From an uncultured Ezakiella sp. (GTDB lineage Bacteria; Bacillota; Clostridia; Tissierellales; Peptoniphilaceae), in assembly GCF_943913045.1 (NCBI RefSeq), contig NZ_CALTVH010000001.1:186001-250000 (forward strand): a stretch of 64,000 nt of DNA. The letters run 5' to 3'. How positions within the stretch are numbered: the stretch's first letter is position 1; each line of letters opens with the position of its first letter. The position numbers and the translations under genes were made by a program. Below are positions 25,825 through 34,995 of the stretch, in pieces. The notes beneath the pieces are model-generated. The model searched no databases. It saw nothing but the letters and a program-made list of their open reading frames with translations, and was not told the DNA's origin.

Positions 25825-26847
25825 CTACCTTATAAACATTGCATCGCCAAAAGAAAAAAACCTGTATCTGTTTTCTACAGCATATTTATATATATCAAGA
25901 GTCTTTTCTCTTCCAATTAATGCTGATACAAGCATAATTAATGTCGATTTTGGCAAATGAAAATTGGTGATTAAAGAGTCGATCATTTTAAATTCATAGC
26001 CAGGATATATATAGATGTCAGTGCTATGGTGACCAGGAATTAACTTCCCATTTTCGACAGCACTCTCCAATGTCCTTACAGTTGTTGTACCTACCGCAAC
26101 TATCTTTTTTCCATTGGCCTTAGCAGTATTAATCTTTTCAGCGACTTGTTCAGAAATAAAATAATCTTCAGAGTGCATCTTATGTTTAGAAGCATCTTGT
26201 TCAGTTACCGGCTTAAAAGTTCCCAAGCCGACATTAAGCGTAATATACTCTATTTCTATACCTTTGTTTTTAATCTTATCAAGCAGTTCATTTGTAAAAT
26301 GTAAACCTGCAGTTGGCGCTGCGGCAGATCCGGGAATTTTTGAATAAACCGTTTGATACCGCTCTTGATCTTTGAGTTTTTCATGAATATATGGTGGAAG
26401 TGGCATGGTGCCAATTTCCTCTAGAATTTCTAATAGTACTCCTTCGTAGTGCATTTTAACAGTACGGATTCCTTCTTCATCAAAGCTTAAAACTTCTAGC
26501 ATAAGTTTATCACCAAAGTAAAATTTACTACCTACTTTAGCTTTTTTACCCGGTTTTACCAAACATTCCCATACATCCTTTTCCTTCTCGTGTAATAATA
26601 AAAATTCTACACTTTCATCTTTGCCTTCTCTGGATCCGTAAATCCTGGCGGGGATTACACGCGAATTGTTTAATACCAAAATATCGCCTTCATCAAGTAA
26701 GTCTGCAATATCACTAAACTTTTTATCTGCAATTTTATCTTGATTTTTAAAATAACATAATAGTTTTGAATCATCCCTGTGTTCTAGTGGATGTTGAGCT
26801 ATCAATTCTTCTGGCAAATAAAAATCGTAATCATTAATATCAATCAT
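25825..26847 (-). CDS. queA: S-adenosylmethionine:tRNA ribosyltransferase-isomerase
   Basis: Makes epoxyqueuosine on tRNA by transferring the ribosyl part of SAM. 340 residues with family blocks DDSKLLCYFK, LNNSRVIPARI, GSAAAPTAGLHFT, VGLGTFKPV and FHLPKSTLIMLVSAL. Overlaps the end of the SpoIID-like gene by 8 bp, so translation may be coupled. Together with tgt it indicates queuosine salvage or synthesis. Confidence 0.97.
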   Translation of the reverse strand: MIDINDYDFYLPEELIAQHPLEHRDDSKLLCYFKNQDKIADKKFSDIADLLDEGDILVLNNSRVIPARIYGSREGKDESVEFLLLHEKEKDVWECLVKPGKKAKVGSKFYFGDKLMLEVLSFDEEGIRTVKMHYEGVLLEILEEIGTMPLPPYIHEKLKDQERYQTVYSKIPGSAAAPTAGLHFTNELLDKIKNKGIEIEYITLNVGLGTFKPVTEQDASKHKMHSEDYFISEQVAEKINTAKANGKKIVAVGTTTVRTLESAVENGKLIPGHHSTDIYIYPGYEFKMIDSLITNFHLPKSTLIMLVSALIGREKTLDIYKYAVENRYRFFSFGDAMFIR

Positions 26848-28075
26848 AAATTTTCTTAACTTCTACTCCTTCATAATAAAATTTTATTATATCTCTGTAA
26901 TTATAGTTTTGTTTAGCCATTTCATTAGCACCGTATTGACTCATGCCAACACCATGACCAACTCCCATACCTACAAATTCAATTTCATCGTTTCCACCGT
27001 TATTATAAATTGTATGAGAATTGCTCGCTCTTCCATATCCTTGTAGTAGACATGAATTCTGTGTACTTAGATTCTGATCAGCTCTATCAGTAGCAGCAGC
27101 TGAAAACAAATCAAATTTAGTTGATTTTAAATTCGATAAACCCATAAGGCTTCTAAATTTTTCCGCCCTTAATGTTACATTGCCTCCATCATAATTAATA
27201 TCAACAGAAACAACTCTTCCCAAATAGTTTTTATTAAAAACAATAGATTTAAAATTCGTTCTTTTAGTTCCTTTGGATAGCTTTTGATCTATTTCATTCA
27301 AGTTGGTCTTGTAATTCCAATTTACTCTAGGAGAATTTATAGAATAGGGGTCGTTTTTTGAAATCAAATAAGGGAAATTTGTGCCCCATGCATCTATAGA
27401 GGCAGCAGTAGCCCCTCCACTTGTAGATCCATAAGTCGCATCAATTATCTCGCCGTTATAAACTATGACTTCTCCTCTTGTTGCGTCAACAGCATCTTTA
27501 ATCTTTTCGCTTACTCCTTTGTTGCCCTTGTAAACCTGGGAAATTGCATCAGATGTAAGATTGTATCCTTTATCAATAAATTTTTTACTATTATACAGGG
27601 CATATGACCTAGCTGCCAATGCTTGTGCTTTAATCGCTTCTACTTCAAACGAATCTCCAACCTCATTAGCTACAACAGAATAAATATATGTCTCCATATC
27701 AATTATATTTACAAGTGACTTCCCATTTTCAGCTAAAGTAAAAGATCCGTTGTATTCATGATTATTATAAATGATTAGATTATTGTTTGCTGTTAACCTT
27801 AGATCTGCGTAAGGCCCATATACATTTGAATTAGACTCTATAAAAACACCATTATTAAAATAAATCTTAATATTATTATCATTAATAGAGTCTAAAAAAT
27901 TATGCCCATCAAACAATTGAAAGCCTTCGCTAGTTTGAAGTGAAAACCCATTTTCCGAAGATCCGATTTTTACCCTAAGCTCTCCACCATCAATATACTG
28001 ATCAGCGTTTATTATACCTATATTCGCCGTTAAAACAAATGTAATTATTAGTAAAAAAATCAAAAAATTCTTCAT
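26840..28075 (-). CDS. SpoIID/LytB domain protein, secreted
   Basis: 411 residues with a cleavable-looking signal peptide (hydrophobic stretch FLIFLLIITFVLTANIG, then AD near residue 25). The SpoIID domain includes VANEVGDSFEVEAIKAQALA, SQVYKG and the C-terminal GMGVGHGVGMSQYGANEMAK. SpoIID of Bacillus is a peptidoglycan lytic transglycosylase of engulfment, but SpoIID/LytB homologues also act in non-sporulating bacteria as cell-wall proteins. No other sporulation gene is visible here, so a general wall role is as likely. ATGA overlap with ruvB. Confidence 0.9.
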   Translation of the reverse strand: MKNFLIFLLIITFVLTANIGIINADQYIDGGELRVKIGSSENGFSLQTSEGFQLFDGHNFLDSINDNNIKIYFNNGVFIESNSNVYGPYADLRLTANNNLIIYNNHEYNGSFTLAENGKSLVNIIDMETYIYSVVANEVGDSFEVEAIKAQALAARSYALYNSKKFIDKGYNLTSDAISQVYKGNKGVSEKIKDAVDATRGEVIVYNGEIIDATYGSTSGGATAASIDAWGTNFPYLISKNDPYSINSPRVNWNYKTNLNEIDQKLSKGTKRTNFKSIVFNKNYLGRVVSVDINYDGGNVTLRAEKFRSLMGLSNLKSTKFDLFSAAATDRADQNLSTQNSCLLQGYGRASNSHTIYNNGGNDEIEFVGMGVGHGVGMSQYGANEMAKQNYNYRDIIKFYYEGVEVKKIYD

Positions 28076-29076
28076 AGTTCTCCCTTGTATTCAATATTTA
28101 GATGTTCTGCTGCTTGTCTTGTAGCTATTCTCCCTCTAGGTGTTCTAAGCAGGAAGCCAATTTGTAAAAGATAAGGCTCATATACATCCTCAATAGTTGA
28201 TCGATCTTCTGCTGTGGCTGCACTTAATGTATCAAGACCAACCGGTCTTCCAGCAAAAGTAATCAATAAAGTTTGCAAAATCTTTCTATCTGTTTTATCT
28301 AAACCCAGCTCATCTATTTCTAACATTTTAAGAGCTCTATCCGCATTTGTTTTAGAGATTATACCATCACCTTTTACGATAGCATAATCTCTGACTCTCT
28401 TTAAAAGTCTATTTGCAATTCTAGGTGTTCCCCTGCTTCTTTTTGCAATCTCATAGGCTCCATCGTCTTCAATTTTTACATTTAAAATATGTGCTGAACG
28501 AATAACTATATCTTTGAGACTTTCTACATCATATAAATCTAGATTTAGCTGAACACCAAACCTATCTCTAAAAGGTGAGCTGAGTAGTCCAGCCCTTGTT
28601 GTAGCACCAATTAAAGTAAATGGTTCAATATCAAGTCTCAAACTTCTTGCTGTTGGACCTTTACCTACAATCATATCCAGGCAAAAATCTTCCATAGCAG
28701 GATATAAAATTTCTTCTACAGACCTTGATAGCCTATGAATTTCATCTATAAATAAAACGTCACCTGTGTTTAAGTTCGTCATTAAACTTGCAAGATCTCC
28801 TGGCCTTTCAATTGCGGGTCCACTGGTAACTTTTAAGTTAACACCCATTTCATTAGCAATAATTGTTGCAAGAGTTGTTTTCCCAAGTCCCGGAGGCCCA
28901 TACAGCAAAACATGATCGAGGGTATCTTTTCTTATCTTTGCTGAGTCTATAAATATATTTAGTTTACTCTTTACCTTATATTGGCCAATGTAATCTTCAA
29001 GCCATCTAGGTCTTAAACTATTATCAAAAACATCTTCGTTTGATTGTAAATTGCTTGAAACAATTCTATCACTCAT
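28072..29076 (-). CDS. ruvB: Holliday junction branch migration ATPase RuvB
   Basis: Hexameric motor for branch migration. 334 residues: LRPRWLEDYIGQ, Walker A GPPGLGKT, Walker B VLFIDEIHRL, sensor 1 IGATTRAGLLSSPFRDRFG and C-terminal winged-helix LLRTPRGRIATRQA. 11 bp after ruvA. Part of ruvC-ruvA-ruvB. Confidence 0.98.
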   Translation of the reverse strand: MSDRIVSSNLQSNEDVFDNSLRPRWLEDYIGQYKVKSKLNIFIDSAKIRKDTLDHVLLYGPPGLGKTTLATIIANEMGVNLKVTSGPAIERPGDLASLMTNLNTGDVLFIDEIHRLSRSVEEILYPAMEDFCLDMIVGKGPTARSLRLDIEPFTLIGATTRAGLLSSPFRDRFGVQLNLDLYDVESLKDIVIRSAHILNVKIEDDGAYEIAKRSRGTPRIANRLLKRVRDYAIVKGDGIISKTNADRALKMLEIDELGLDKTDRKILQTLLITFAGRPVGLDTLSAATAEDRSTIEDVYEPYLLQIGFLLRTPRGRIATRQAAEHLNIEYKGEL

Positions 29077-29087
29077 AATATCATCCT

Positions 29088-29657
29088 TTAATTAATCGTC
29101 TTTAAAAATACTTTAATCACTTCATCAAGCTCTAAACCTTTTAGGTCTAGTTTTGAAATATGCTTTGTGATCTCATACCTAGAATATCCCAAACCTTCCA
29201 GAGCATCAATAAGTTCTATGTCTGGATTATCTGCAAGCTCATCGTCGGAAACAATAAATGATTTTACCTTGTCTTTCAGCTCAATAATAATTCTAGCAGC
29301 TGTCTTTGCTCCAATTCCAGGACAAGTAGCAAGTAATTTATCATCACCAATATTAATTGCATTAACAATTTCATCTGTATTTAAAGACCCTACTATTCCT
29401 AAAGCAGTCTTAGGACCAACTTTAGAAACAGTCCTTAGCAAATTAAAAATCCATTTTTGATCTTCATTGTAAAAGCCAAAAATAGCTATCCTATTTTCAG
29501 ATACTATCTGTTCAGCAAAAATCATCCTTTCACTTCCGACAGATACATGATCTTGTAAAGATGAAGGTACTTCCAGTTTGTAACCAATTCCATTTATATC
29601 TATAACTATATTTTCAGAGTCAACTTTAACTATCTTTCCTTCAAAATATTCGTACAT
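29088..29657 (-). CDS. ruvA: Holliday junction branch migration protein RuvA
   Basis: Tetrameric junction-binding protein that loads RuvB. 189 residues; OB-fold N terminus (MYEYFEGKIVKVDSENIVID), two helix-hairpin-helix motifs (VGPKTALGIVG; CPGIGAKTAARIIIEL) and a C-terminal RuvB-contact domain with LEGLGYSRYEI. ATG after TGGAGTAGAT. 2 bp after ruvC. Confidence 0.97.
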   Translation of the reverse strand: MYEYFEGKIVKVDSENIVIDINGIGYKLEVPSSLQDHVSVGSERMIFAEQIVSENRIAIFGFYNEDQKWIFNLLRTVSKVGPKTALGIVGSLNTDEIVNAINIGDDKLLATCPGIGAKTAARIIIELKDKVKSFIVSDDELADNPDIELIDALEGLGYSRYEITKHISKLDLKGLELDEVIKVFLKTIN

Positions 29658-29659
29658 AT

Positions 29660-30154
29660 CTACTCCATTCTATATTGATCTTTAAACCTACCCGCAAATG
29701 ATAAGCAAATTGCAATTGCAATAGCATCTGCAGCGTCATCTGGCTGAGGCATATGATCCATATTAAGTAAATTTTTTACCATTAATTGCACCTGTTTTTT
29801 ATCTGCCCTACCATAGCCCGTAATAGTCTGCTTAACTTGGAGAGGAGTAAATTCATACAGAGGCAGATTGTGCTTCTGACAACATAAAACTTGAACACCT
29901 CTAGCCTGAGCAACTTTAATAGCAGTTGTGGCATTCCTGTTATAAAACAACTCCTCAACTGCAACTATATCTGGTTTATATCTATTAATTAAAAAATCCA
30001 AATCATCATATAGCAATTTTAAACGTTCTGGAAAAGTAATATCTGGCTCAGAATTTATGATACCATAATCAACTAATTTTAATTTATTTCCTTCTTCATC
30101 TATAATTCCAAAACCAAGTATTGCAAGACCAGGGTCTAATCCTAAAATTCTCAT
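29660..30154 (-). CDS. ruvC: Crossover junction endodeoxyribonuclease RuvC
   Basis: Resolves Holliday junctions. 164 residues starting MRILGLDPGLAILGFGI with catalytic Asp7; further acidic residues in VAVEELFYNRN and PDDAADAIAIAIC; QVKQTITGYGRADKKQV is the family DNA-contact motif. First gene of the ruvCAB - spoIID - queA - tgt run, behind a good promoter. Confidence 0.97.
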   Translation of the reverse strand: MRILGLDPGLAILGFGIIDEEGNKLKLVDYGIINSEPDITFPERLKLLYDDLDFLINRYKPDIVAVEELFYNRNATTAIKVAQARGVQVLCCQKHNLPLYEFTPLQVKQTITGYGRADKKQVQLMVKNLLNMDHMPQPDDAADAIAIAICLSFAGRFKDQYRME

Positions 30155-30169
30155 AATATCCTCTGGTCA

Positions 30170-30198
30170 ATTATAACAGATAGGCAAAAAAATTACAA
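30170..30198 (-). promoter_or_regulatory. ruvC operon promoter
   Basis: Minus strand TTGTAA (30193-30198), 17-bp spacer, TGTTATAAT with -10 at 30170-30175. It would serve ruvCAB, spoIID-like, queA and tgt, which follow without clear internal terminators. Confidence 0.8.
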
Positions 30199-30199
30199 T

Positions 30200-30220
30200 A
30201 AAAAAGGGCTTGCAGCCCTT
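30200..30220 (-). terminator. Terminator after the CBS-ACT gene
   Basis: Minus strand AAGGGCT/AGCCCTT stem with a three-base loop and a T-rich tail, ending the FHA - FtsW - PBP - CBS-ACT group. Confidence 0.9.
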
Positions 30221-30226
30221 TGTATT

Positions 30227-30847
30227 CTATAGAGTTCCTATCTTAAATCCTTCTTTTTCAACTTTTTCACTGATGTCTTGGATATTATCGGTTTCAACTC
30301 TAACCAAAACCTTAAGAATTCCCATTACTTTTGCATCCATAACTACCATGCTTGCAACATTTACATCTTCTCTTCTAAATACATTTAGTAAACGTGATAA
30401 TTGTCCAGGTATATTGAAAATATAAACAATCATTTGTTTGCCTTTTCCAAGATTAAATAAATCTGAAAAAGCTTTAAATATTGCTGCGTGAGTTAATATT
30501 CCTAAAAATACACCATCAACATTGATTACTGGTAAAAATGGAATATTCAATTTTTCAATTGCATATGATGCCTTATCAATTCCATCATCTGGATCTAGAC
30601 TATTTATATCAGATTTTATAAATTCTTCAGTTTTTAAACTTAAGAACTCATCCTTTGATAGGTCCTTGTTGTAGTATGCTTCAAACAAATCAGCCCTCAT
30701 AATATAGCCGACAAATTTATCTCCCTCTACAACAGGTAAACTCATGAAGTTTTTTTCATCCAATTTTTCCATAGCAGTCTTAACGCTATCTTCTGCATTA
30801 ATGAGAGTCAGTTGACTTTTTTCAAGAATATGATTCTTTACGTACAT
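30227..30847 (-). CDS. CBS-pair plus ACT domain protein (AcuB-like)
   Basis: 206 residues from ATG at 30845-30847 (MYVKNHILEKS), chosen because AGGAGG precedes it. Two CBS domains (about 1-60 and 75-125; FMSLPVVEGDKFVGYIMRADL and FLPVINVDGVFLGILTHAAI) would bind an adenylate. The C-terminal ACT domain (about 130-205) starts MIVYIFNIPGQLSRLLNVF. The architecture equals that of Bacillus AcuB. The ligand and target are unknown. It lies 10 bp after the PBP gene and closes the peptidoglycan operon. Confidence 0.88.
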   Translation of the reverse strand: MYVKNHILEKSQLTLINAEDSVKTAMEKLDEKNFMSLPVVEGDKFVGYIMRADLFEAYYNKDLSKDEFLSLKTEEFIKSDINSLDPDDGIDKASYAIEKLNIPFLPVINVDGVFLGILTHAAIFKAFSDLFNLGKGKQMIVYIFNIPGQLSRLLNVFRREDVNVASMVVMDAKVMGILKVLVRVETDNIQDISEKVEKEGFKIGTL

Positions 30848-30857
30848 AATATACCTC

Positions 30858-32207
30858 CTATTTGTTTTGTTCAAGCAATGATTTAAAAATGCTTACAGGT
30901 ATATTATACCCCATTTCATCAATATTCTCAACAACAATTGTAATAATCATAGGTTTTTCTCCAGAAACAAATCCTGTAAACCAATAATTATACTTTTTTC
31001 CAGGCAACTGTGCGGTTCCAGTTTTACCTCCACAATTCTCACCAATACCATAACCCGAGGCAGTTCCTACTTTAACAACATCATACATTGCGTCCTTTAT
31101 ATAATCTGCTTGCCATTTTTCTATTGGTAATTTAAACTTGCTCTTATTTTGCTTTCTTGAAAACTTAAAATCATTCGTAATAATATAATCAACATATCTT
31201 GGGGAGTAAAAATATCCACCATTATAAATTGCTTGAGTCGTTAAATTTATTGTCATTGGAGATGCTGTAATTTCACCTTGTCCAATTTGTAAAATTCCAT
31301 TTTTAAATTCGTTATTACCTTTTTTTATAGAAAAAGCATACTTTCCACCAGTAGCCTTTTGAATAATTTTGTTAATATCCTCAGTTAGCCTAATAAGCGA
31401 GTCAGTATATGGAGAACCTTTTTCAGCAAAATATGTGTTCAGAGAATGTACTAAAGCCTTATGCAAATCTGTCTTACCGTAAATCATTTTACCGTAATTT
31501 GAAACTGATCCATCTCCAATATCTATGCTGCCTTTATCATCGTAATCTAAATTATCTGTGTTATTTAAAATGTTTATTGCACTTATTATTTTATAAACTG
31601 ATCCTGGGCTGTACTTGCCATCAGAAACTCTATCCAGCATAACGCTATCTTCTGAACTTATAGCTTCTTCTAATTTTCTTTCATCAAATTTTCCATTAGA
31701 ATAATAAGCTAATACATCCCCATTATCTGGATTGGTAATAATTATAGCCCCTTTATAATTCCCCATTAACTGCATTGATCTTTTTTGTAGATCATGGTCT
31801 ACAGTTAGCTTAAGGTGTTCTCCTGATTTAAAATTATTTACTTTGTTTAAAAGTTTAGTCCAGTCGCTTACTTGTGAAGATCCTTGAAGTGTGCCGTTGT
31901 ATAATCCTTCTAACCCGCTGGCGCCATATTTATAATCAACATATCCAATTAAATGAGAATATAAACTTGGATAGTTGTATTGCCTAATATATTTCTCCCC
32001 ATCAAATACAGAGTAATTTATTAGTCTATCATTTCTATCATATATATTCCCTCTTTTAACACTTACCATACTTCTGTGCGCCCTACTATCATATTTAGAC
32101 CCAACTAAATATTTTTGGCCAACAGTTCCTAGCAAAGAAAGAACAAGAATTGAAAATATTGATACTATTATAAACACTAAGATAAAAAATCTAATCCTCT
32201 TATCCAT
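30858..32207 (-). CDS. Penicillin-binding protein, transpeptidase (PbpA/FtsI-like, short class B)
   Basis: Membrane-anchored DD-transpeptidase for peptidoglycan cross-linking. 449 residues: N-terminal membrane helix (residues about 7-27), GNIYDRNDRLINYSV (class B linker), the active-site SVYK at 203-206, SLN at 255-257 and KTG at 395-397 (GGKTGTAQLPG). It lacks a long N-terminal dimerisation domain and PASTA repeats, matching the PbpA type that pairs with the adjacent FtsW/RodA polymerase. Overlaps ftsW by 8 bp. FHA - FtsW - PBP is a common cluster in Gram-positive bacteria. Confidence 0.94.
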   Translation of the reverse strand: MDKRIRFFILVFIIVSIFSILVLSLLGTVGQKYLVGSKYDSRAHRSMVSVKRGNIYDRNDRLINYSVFDGEKYIRQYNYPSLYSHLIGYVDYKYGASGLEGLYNGTLQGSSQVSDWTKLLNKVNNFKSGEHLKLTVDHDLQKRSMQLMGNYKGAIIITNPDNGDVLAYYSNGKFDERKLEEAISSEDSVMLDRVSDGKYSPGSVYKIISAINILNNTDNLDYDDKGSIDIGDGSVSNYGKMIYGKTDLHKALVHSLNTYFAEKGSPYTDSLIRLTEDINKIIQKATGGKYAFSIKKGNNEFKNGILQIGQGEITASPMTINLTTQAIYNGGYFYSPRYVDYIITNDFKFSRKQNKSKFKLPIEKWQADYIKDAMYDVVKVGTASGYGIGENCGGKTGTAQLPGKKYNYWFTGFVSGEKPMIITIVVENIDEMGYNIPVSIFKSLLEQNK

Positions 32208-33396
32208 TGTAAGACCTCAAACTAGCTTGCATTGATCCAAGCATTACAAATGAGCTGAGCATAGAGCTTCCACCATATGATAAAAATGGTGCTGTTATAC
32301 CTGTTAAAGGAATAATATTAAGTGTTCCAAGTAGAATAACCAAAAATTGCATCATATAAAAAGAAGCTATTAAAGCAGATATTTTTTTGTAAAAATTATT
32401 GCTTACATTCATTGATAAAGATAATCCATCAACAGAAAGTATCAAATACAATAGTATGATTGCAATACCCATAAGTAAACCCATCTCCTCAACTATACAT
32501 GCAATTATCATGTCACTAAGATTTACTGGTATAATATTTGGAATTCCAAGTCCTAAGCCCGTTCCTATAAATCCACCATTTGCCATTGAAGTTATTGCAG
32601 TTACAACTTGATAGCTCGTTGTTTTATATTGTTGAAATGGATGAAGCCAAGTGTTAAATCTAATTCTAACATGTGGAAGAATCAGATAACCTACATAGCC
32701 TGCAATAGCAAACAAAATGAATGTAAATAAAAAATATCTTTTATCTTTTACAAACATAAGCAAATAAGCTAGAAGTAAGGCAAAAAGAATTAAAGCTGAT
32801 CCTAGATCTTTTTGTATGACAAGTAATCCCATGTAGGTCAAGGTAAGTATAACATTTAACAAATTATAGCTTATTCCTAAAATTTTTTCATTTGGCGATG
32901 AAGCCAATTGAAAAATATAAAGTATTTTTATAATTTCCATGGGTTGAAACAGGTGGCCAAAAATTCTAACCCAGTTTTTAGCTCCATGATCAACTACACC
33001 AAAAATTAAAGTAATTGCAAATAAGAAAAAAATCCCACCTATATAATACACATACAGCTTATCTAAAAAATTTAAATTTTTAACAGCTATATAGGATATA
33101 TACATTAAAAAAGATCCTATACAAAACCAAAACATTTGTTTGAAACCATATTCTGGACTCAACCTAAATATTTCTATTACCCCTATTGAAAAAATCATAG
33201 AAACAATTGCATAATGCCTTCCAAAGCCCAGCATACGAGAATTTAAAAATATATTTACAAGTCCAACTGCTAAGATAACTACTGGATAAAAAACATACTT
33301 ACTTGAAAAATTATGAATTGGATAAAAGGCTAAAACAATTATTGCCAAAACTTGAAACAAAAGAACATAGTAGTAGCTTGAAAAAGTCTTTTTCAT
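32200..33396 (-). CDS. FtsW/RodA/SpoVE-family peptidoglycan polymerase
   Basis: SEDS glycosyltransferase with about ten membrane helices. 398 residues. Conserved segments are GAKNWVRIFGHLFQPMEI (RodA/FtsW loop), QKDLGSALILF, FNTWLHPFQQY (an Arg/His/Pro loop typical of the family) and GITAPFLSYGGSSMLSSFVMLG. Which of FtsW or RodA cannot be decided by reading. ATGA overlap with the FHA gene upstream and 8-bp overlap with the PBP downstream, consistent with a SEDS-PBP pair. Confidence 0.94.
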   Translation of the reverse strand: MKKTFSSYYYVLLFQVLAIIVLAFYPIHNFSSKYVFYPVVILAVGLVNIFLNSRMLGFGRHYAIVSMIFSIGVIEIFRLSPEYGFKQMFWFCIGSFLMYISYIAVKNLNFLDKLYVYYIGGIFFLFAITLIFGVVDHGAKNWVRIFGHLFQPMEIIKILYIFQLASSPNEKILGISYNLLNVILTLTYMGLLVIQKDLGSALILFALLLAYLLMFVKDKRYFLFTFILFAIAGYVGYLILPHVRIRFNTWLHPFQQYKTTSYQVVTAITSMANGGFIGTGLGLGIPNIIPVNLSDMIIACIVEEMGLLMGIAIILLYLILSVDGLSLSMNVSNNFYKKISALIASFYMMQFLVILLGTLNIIPLTGITAPFLSYGGSSMLSSFVMLGSMQASLRSYNG

Positions 33397-33806
33397 TTCA
33401 TTACCTCTATTCTTACATTAGTTCCACCAATACTAATAATATCCCCTTTTTTTATAACAGCTTTTTTAATCTTTTTCCCGTTAAGGAAGGTGCCATTGGA
33501 ACTTTTCTGATCAACAATAAAAAATTCTTCTCCATTGTCTATAATTTGAAAGTGTCTTTTTGAAACGGCTGGATCTTTTATAGCGTAATCGTTATCAACC
33601 CCCCTACCAAATGTAAAATTGTTGATTATTGGAATATCTATCATCTGATTACCTTCGATGATCCTAATTATAGTATTCCTATTTTTGCTTTCTTTTGTAA
33701 AATAGGTTAAAATATCCTTAAGGATATTGATAATAAAATAATACACAACTAGAATAAAAAAATATTTGAAAATTGTGCTAATAATTGAAAATAAATCAAA
33801 ATTCAT
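33393..33806 (-). CDS. Membrane-anchored FHA-domain protein
   Basis: 137 residues: an N-terminal membrane helix (about 8-28, FKYFFILVVYYFIINIL) and a forkhead-associated domain (about 60-137). The FHA domain keeps FGRGVDNDYAI, VSKRHFQI and KSSNGTFLNG, the phosphothreonine-binding loops. It probably links Ser/Thr-kinase signalling to the adjacent FtsW-PBP pair; no kinase gene is in the window. The ATG at 33804-33806 lies only 26 bp from the divergent recX start. Confidence 0.92.
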   Translation of the reverse strand: MNFDLFSIISTIFKYFFILVVYYFIINILKDILTYFTKESKNRNTIIRIIEGNQMIDIPIINNFTFGRGVDNDYAIKDPAVSKRHFQIIDNGEEFFIVDQKSSNGTFLNGKKIKKAVIKKGDIISIGGTNVRIEVMK

Positions 33807-33832
33807 ATTTGCTCCTAAAAATGAGGTGTTTA

Positions 33833-34270
33833 ATGAGAACGTGTATGGAAGAGTGTCTAAATTATCTGAAATTTAGCCGCACAGAAAAAGAAGTGAGAAA
33901 CTATCTTTACGAACAAGATTATAAAACTTCTGAAATAGAAGATGCAATAATTTATGCTAAAGAATTAAAATATATTGATGATTACGACTATGCTTATGCA
34001 TATGTAAATGACCATGTCCTAATCAATAAATGGGGACCTATTAAAATAAAGATGAAATTAAAAGAAAAAGGCATCCCTGAAGAATATATAAATAACGCCA
34101 TAATGGATAACGAAAAAGAAATAATGAATAATCTATATAGACAGTTTGATAAGAAATCTGCTGGCTTAGACCTAAATAATCCCAAGGATAAAAATAAAAT
34201 AGTTAGACACCTGTTAAACAAAGGTTATAATTATAGTGAAATAAATGAGGTGTTAAACTCTTATGAATAA
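33833..34270 (+). CDS. recX: Regulatory protein RecX
   Basis: Modulator of RecA filaments. 145 residues from ATG at 33833 (MRTCMEECLNYLKF), preceded by GAGGTG; earlier in-frame ATGs are less well placed. Three tandem helical repeats typical of RecX: RTEKEVRNYLYEQDY, IDDYDYAYAYVNDHV with WGPIKIKMKLKEKGI, and IVRHLLNKGYNYSEI. No recA gene is in the window. Overlaps the GIY-YIG gene by 8 bp. Confidence 0.9.
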   Translation: MRTCMEECLNYLKFSRTEKEVRNYLYEQDYKTSEIEDAIIYAKELKYIDDYDYAYAYVNDHVLINKWGPIKIKMKLKEKGIPEEYINNAIMDNEKEIMNNLYRQFDKKSAGLDLNNPKDKNKIVRHLLNKGYNYSEINEVLNSYE

Positions 34271-34517
34271 TTATTATGTTTATATTCTAGAGTGCAAAGA
34301 CGGAAGTTTTTACTGTGGCATTACCACCGACTTGCAAAGACGCCTAAACCAACACAACAATGGAACTGCTAGTAAATGTACCAGGGCTAGATTACCTGTT
34401 AAAATGGTTTACCACGAAGATAATCACAATAAGTCTACAGCATTAAAGCGTGAAGCACAAATAAAAAAGCTTACCCATAAACAAAAACAAGAGCTTATTA
34501 AAAATTCCGATAATTAA
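34263..34517 (+). CDS. GIY-YIG nuclease-superfamily protein (YhbQ/UPF0213 type)
   Basis: 84 residues starting MNNYYVYILECKDGSFYCGI. It holds the GIY-YIG variant YVYIL...YCGIT, the Arg in TTDLQRRLNQHN, and YHEDNHNKSTALKREAQIKKL, as in stand-alone GIY-YIG proteins of unknown physiological role. Its start overlaps the recX stop. Terminated by the palindromic hairpin at 34508-34531, which starts inside the last codons. Confidence 0.93.
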   Translation: MNNYYVYILECKDGSFYCGITTDLQRRLNQHNNGTASKCTRARLPVKMVYHEDNHNKSTALKREAQIKKLTHKQKQELIKNSDN

Positions 34518-34531
34518 TTATCGTTTTTTTT
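34508..34531 (+). terminator. Terminator of recX-GIY-YIG
   Basis: Perfect palindrome CGATAATTAATTATCG (34508-34523) followed by eight T. The GIY-YIG stop codon is inside the stem. Confidence 0.85.
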
Positions 34532-34536
34532 AATTG

Positions 34537-34950
34537 CTAATTTTTATCTACAGATACGCTTTCTAGCTTCTGCCCTTCGTCTGCCTTTCTATTATTAGGA
34601 ATTGGTTTTTTCTCTCTAGTCTTCCTTTTTTTCTTTTTGTTTTTTCCATACATTATGCCTATCATGCTGGCGTAAATAATTGAAACAAGACCAACGCTTC
34701 CGCATATGATTGCTCTTTCTAAATCATTTACATTGGTTCTTATTATGCTGCTCTCCCCGTTTAGTATAAGCAACTTTAATGCATATAAGACCAAGACAAT
34801 GCCTGGTATAAACTTTATTATCCTGCGTCTTGGAAACAGTATATGAAGAACCATAACAAAAATTGCTGCAAGCAAAAAGTAATATAACTTTGAGCTTACA
34901 TTTGAAGTGTATGGTATTAATTCTTTTAATATTTTCAAAATTTGATCCAT
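34537..34950 (-). CDS. Small membrane protein of unknown function, basic C terminus
   Basis: 137 residues from ATG at 34948-34950 (MDQILKILKEL) after GGAGGTGGAGAG; a GTG four codons upstream lies within that site. Three predicted membrane helices (about 23-40, 48-66, 82-102), then a strongly basic tail with KKKKRKTREKK. I do not recognise a family. It has its own promoter (34967-34995) and lies downstream of the lipoprotein gene. Function unknown. Confidence 0.72.
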   Translation of the reverse strand: MDQILKILKELIPYTSNVSSKLYYFLLAAIFVMVLHILFPRRRIIKFIPGIVLVLYALKLLILNGESSIIRTNVNDLERAIICGSVGLVSIIYASMIGIMYGKNKKKKRKTREKKPIPNNRKADEGQKLESVSVDKN

Positions 34951-34966
34951 AAATCTCTCCACCTCC

Positions 34967-34995
34967 AGTATAAACTAAAAGCACAAAAATATCAA
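34967..34995 (-). promoter_or_regulatory. Promoter of the small membrane protein
   Basis: Minus strand TTGATA (34990-34995), 17-bp spacer, TATACT (34967-34972). It lies immediately after the lipoprotein stop codon. Confidence 0.7.

Noticed and set aside
26840..28075. Evidence for sporulation from the SpoIID-like gene
   Set aside because: SpoIID/LytB proteins occur in non-spore-formers, and no other sporulation gene is present in the window.
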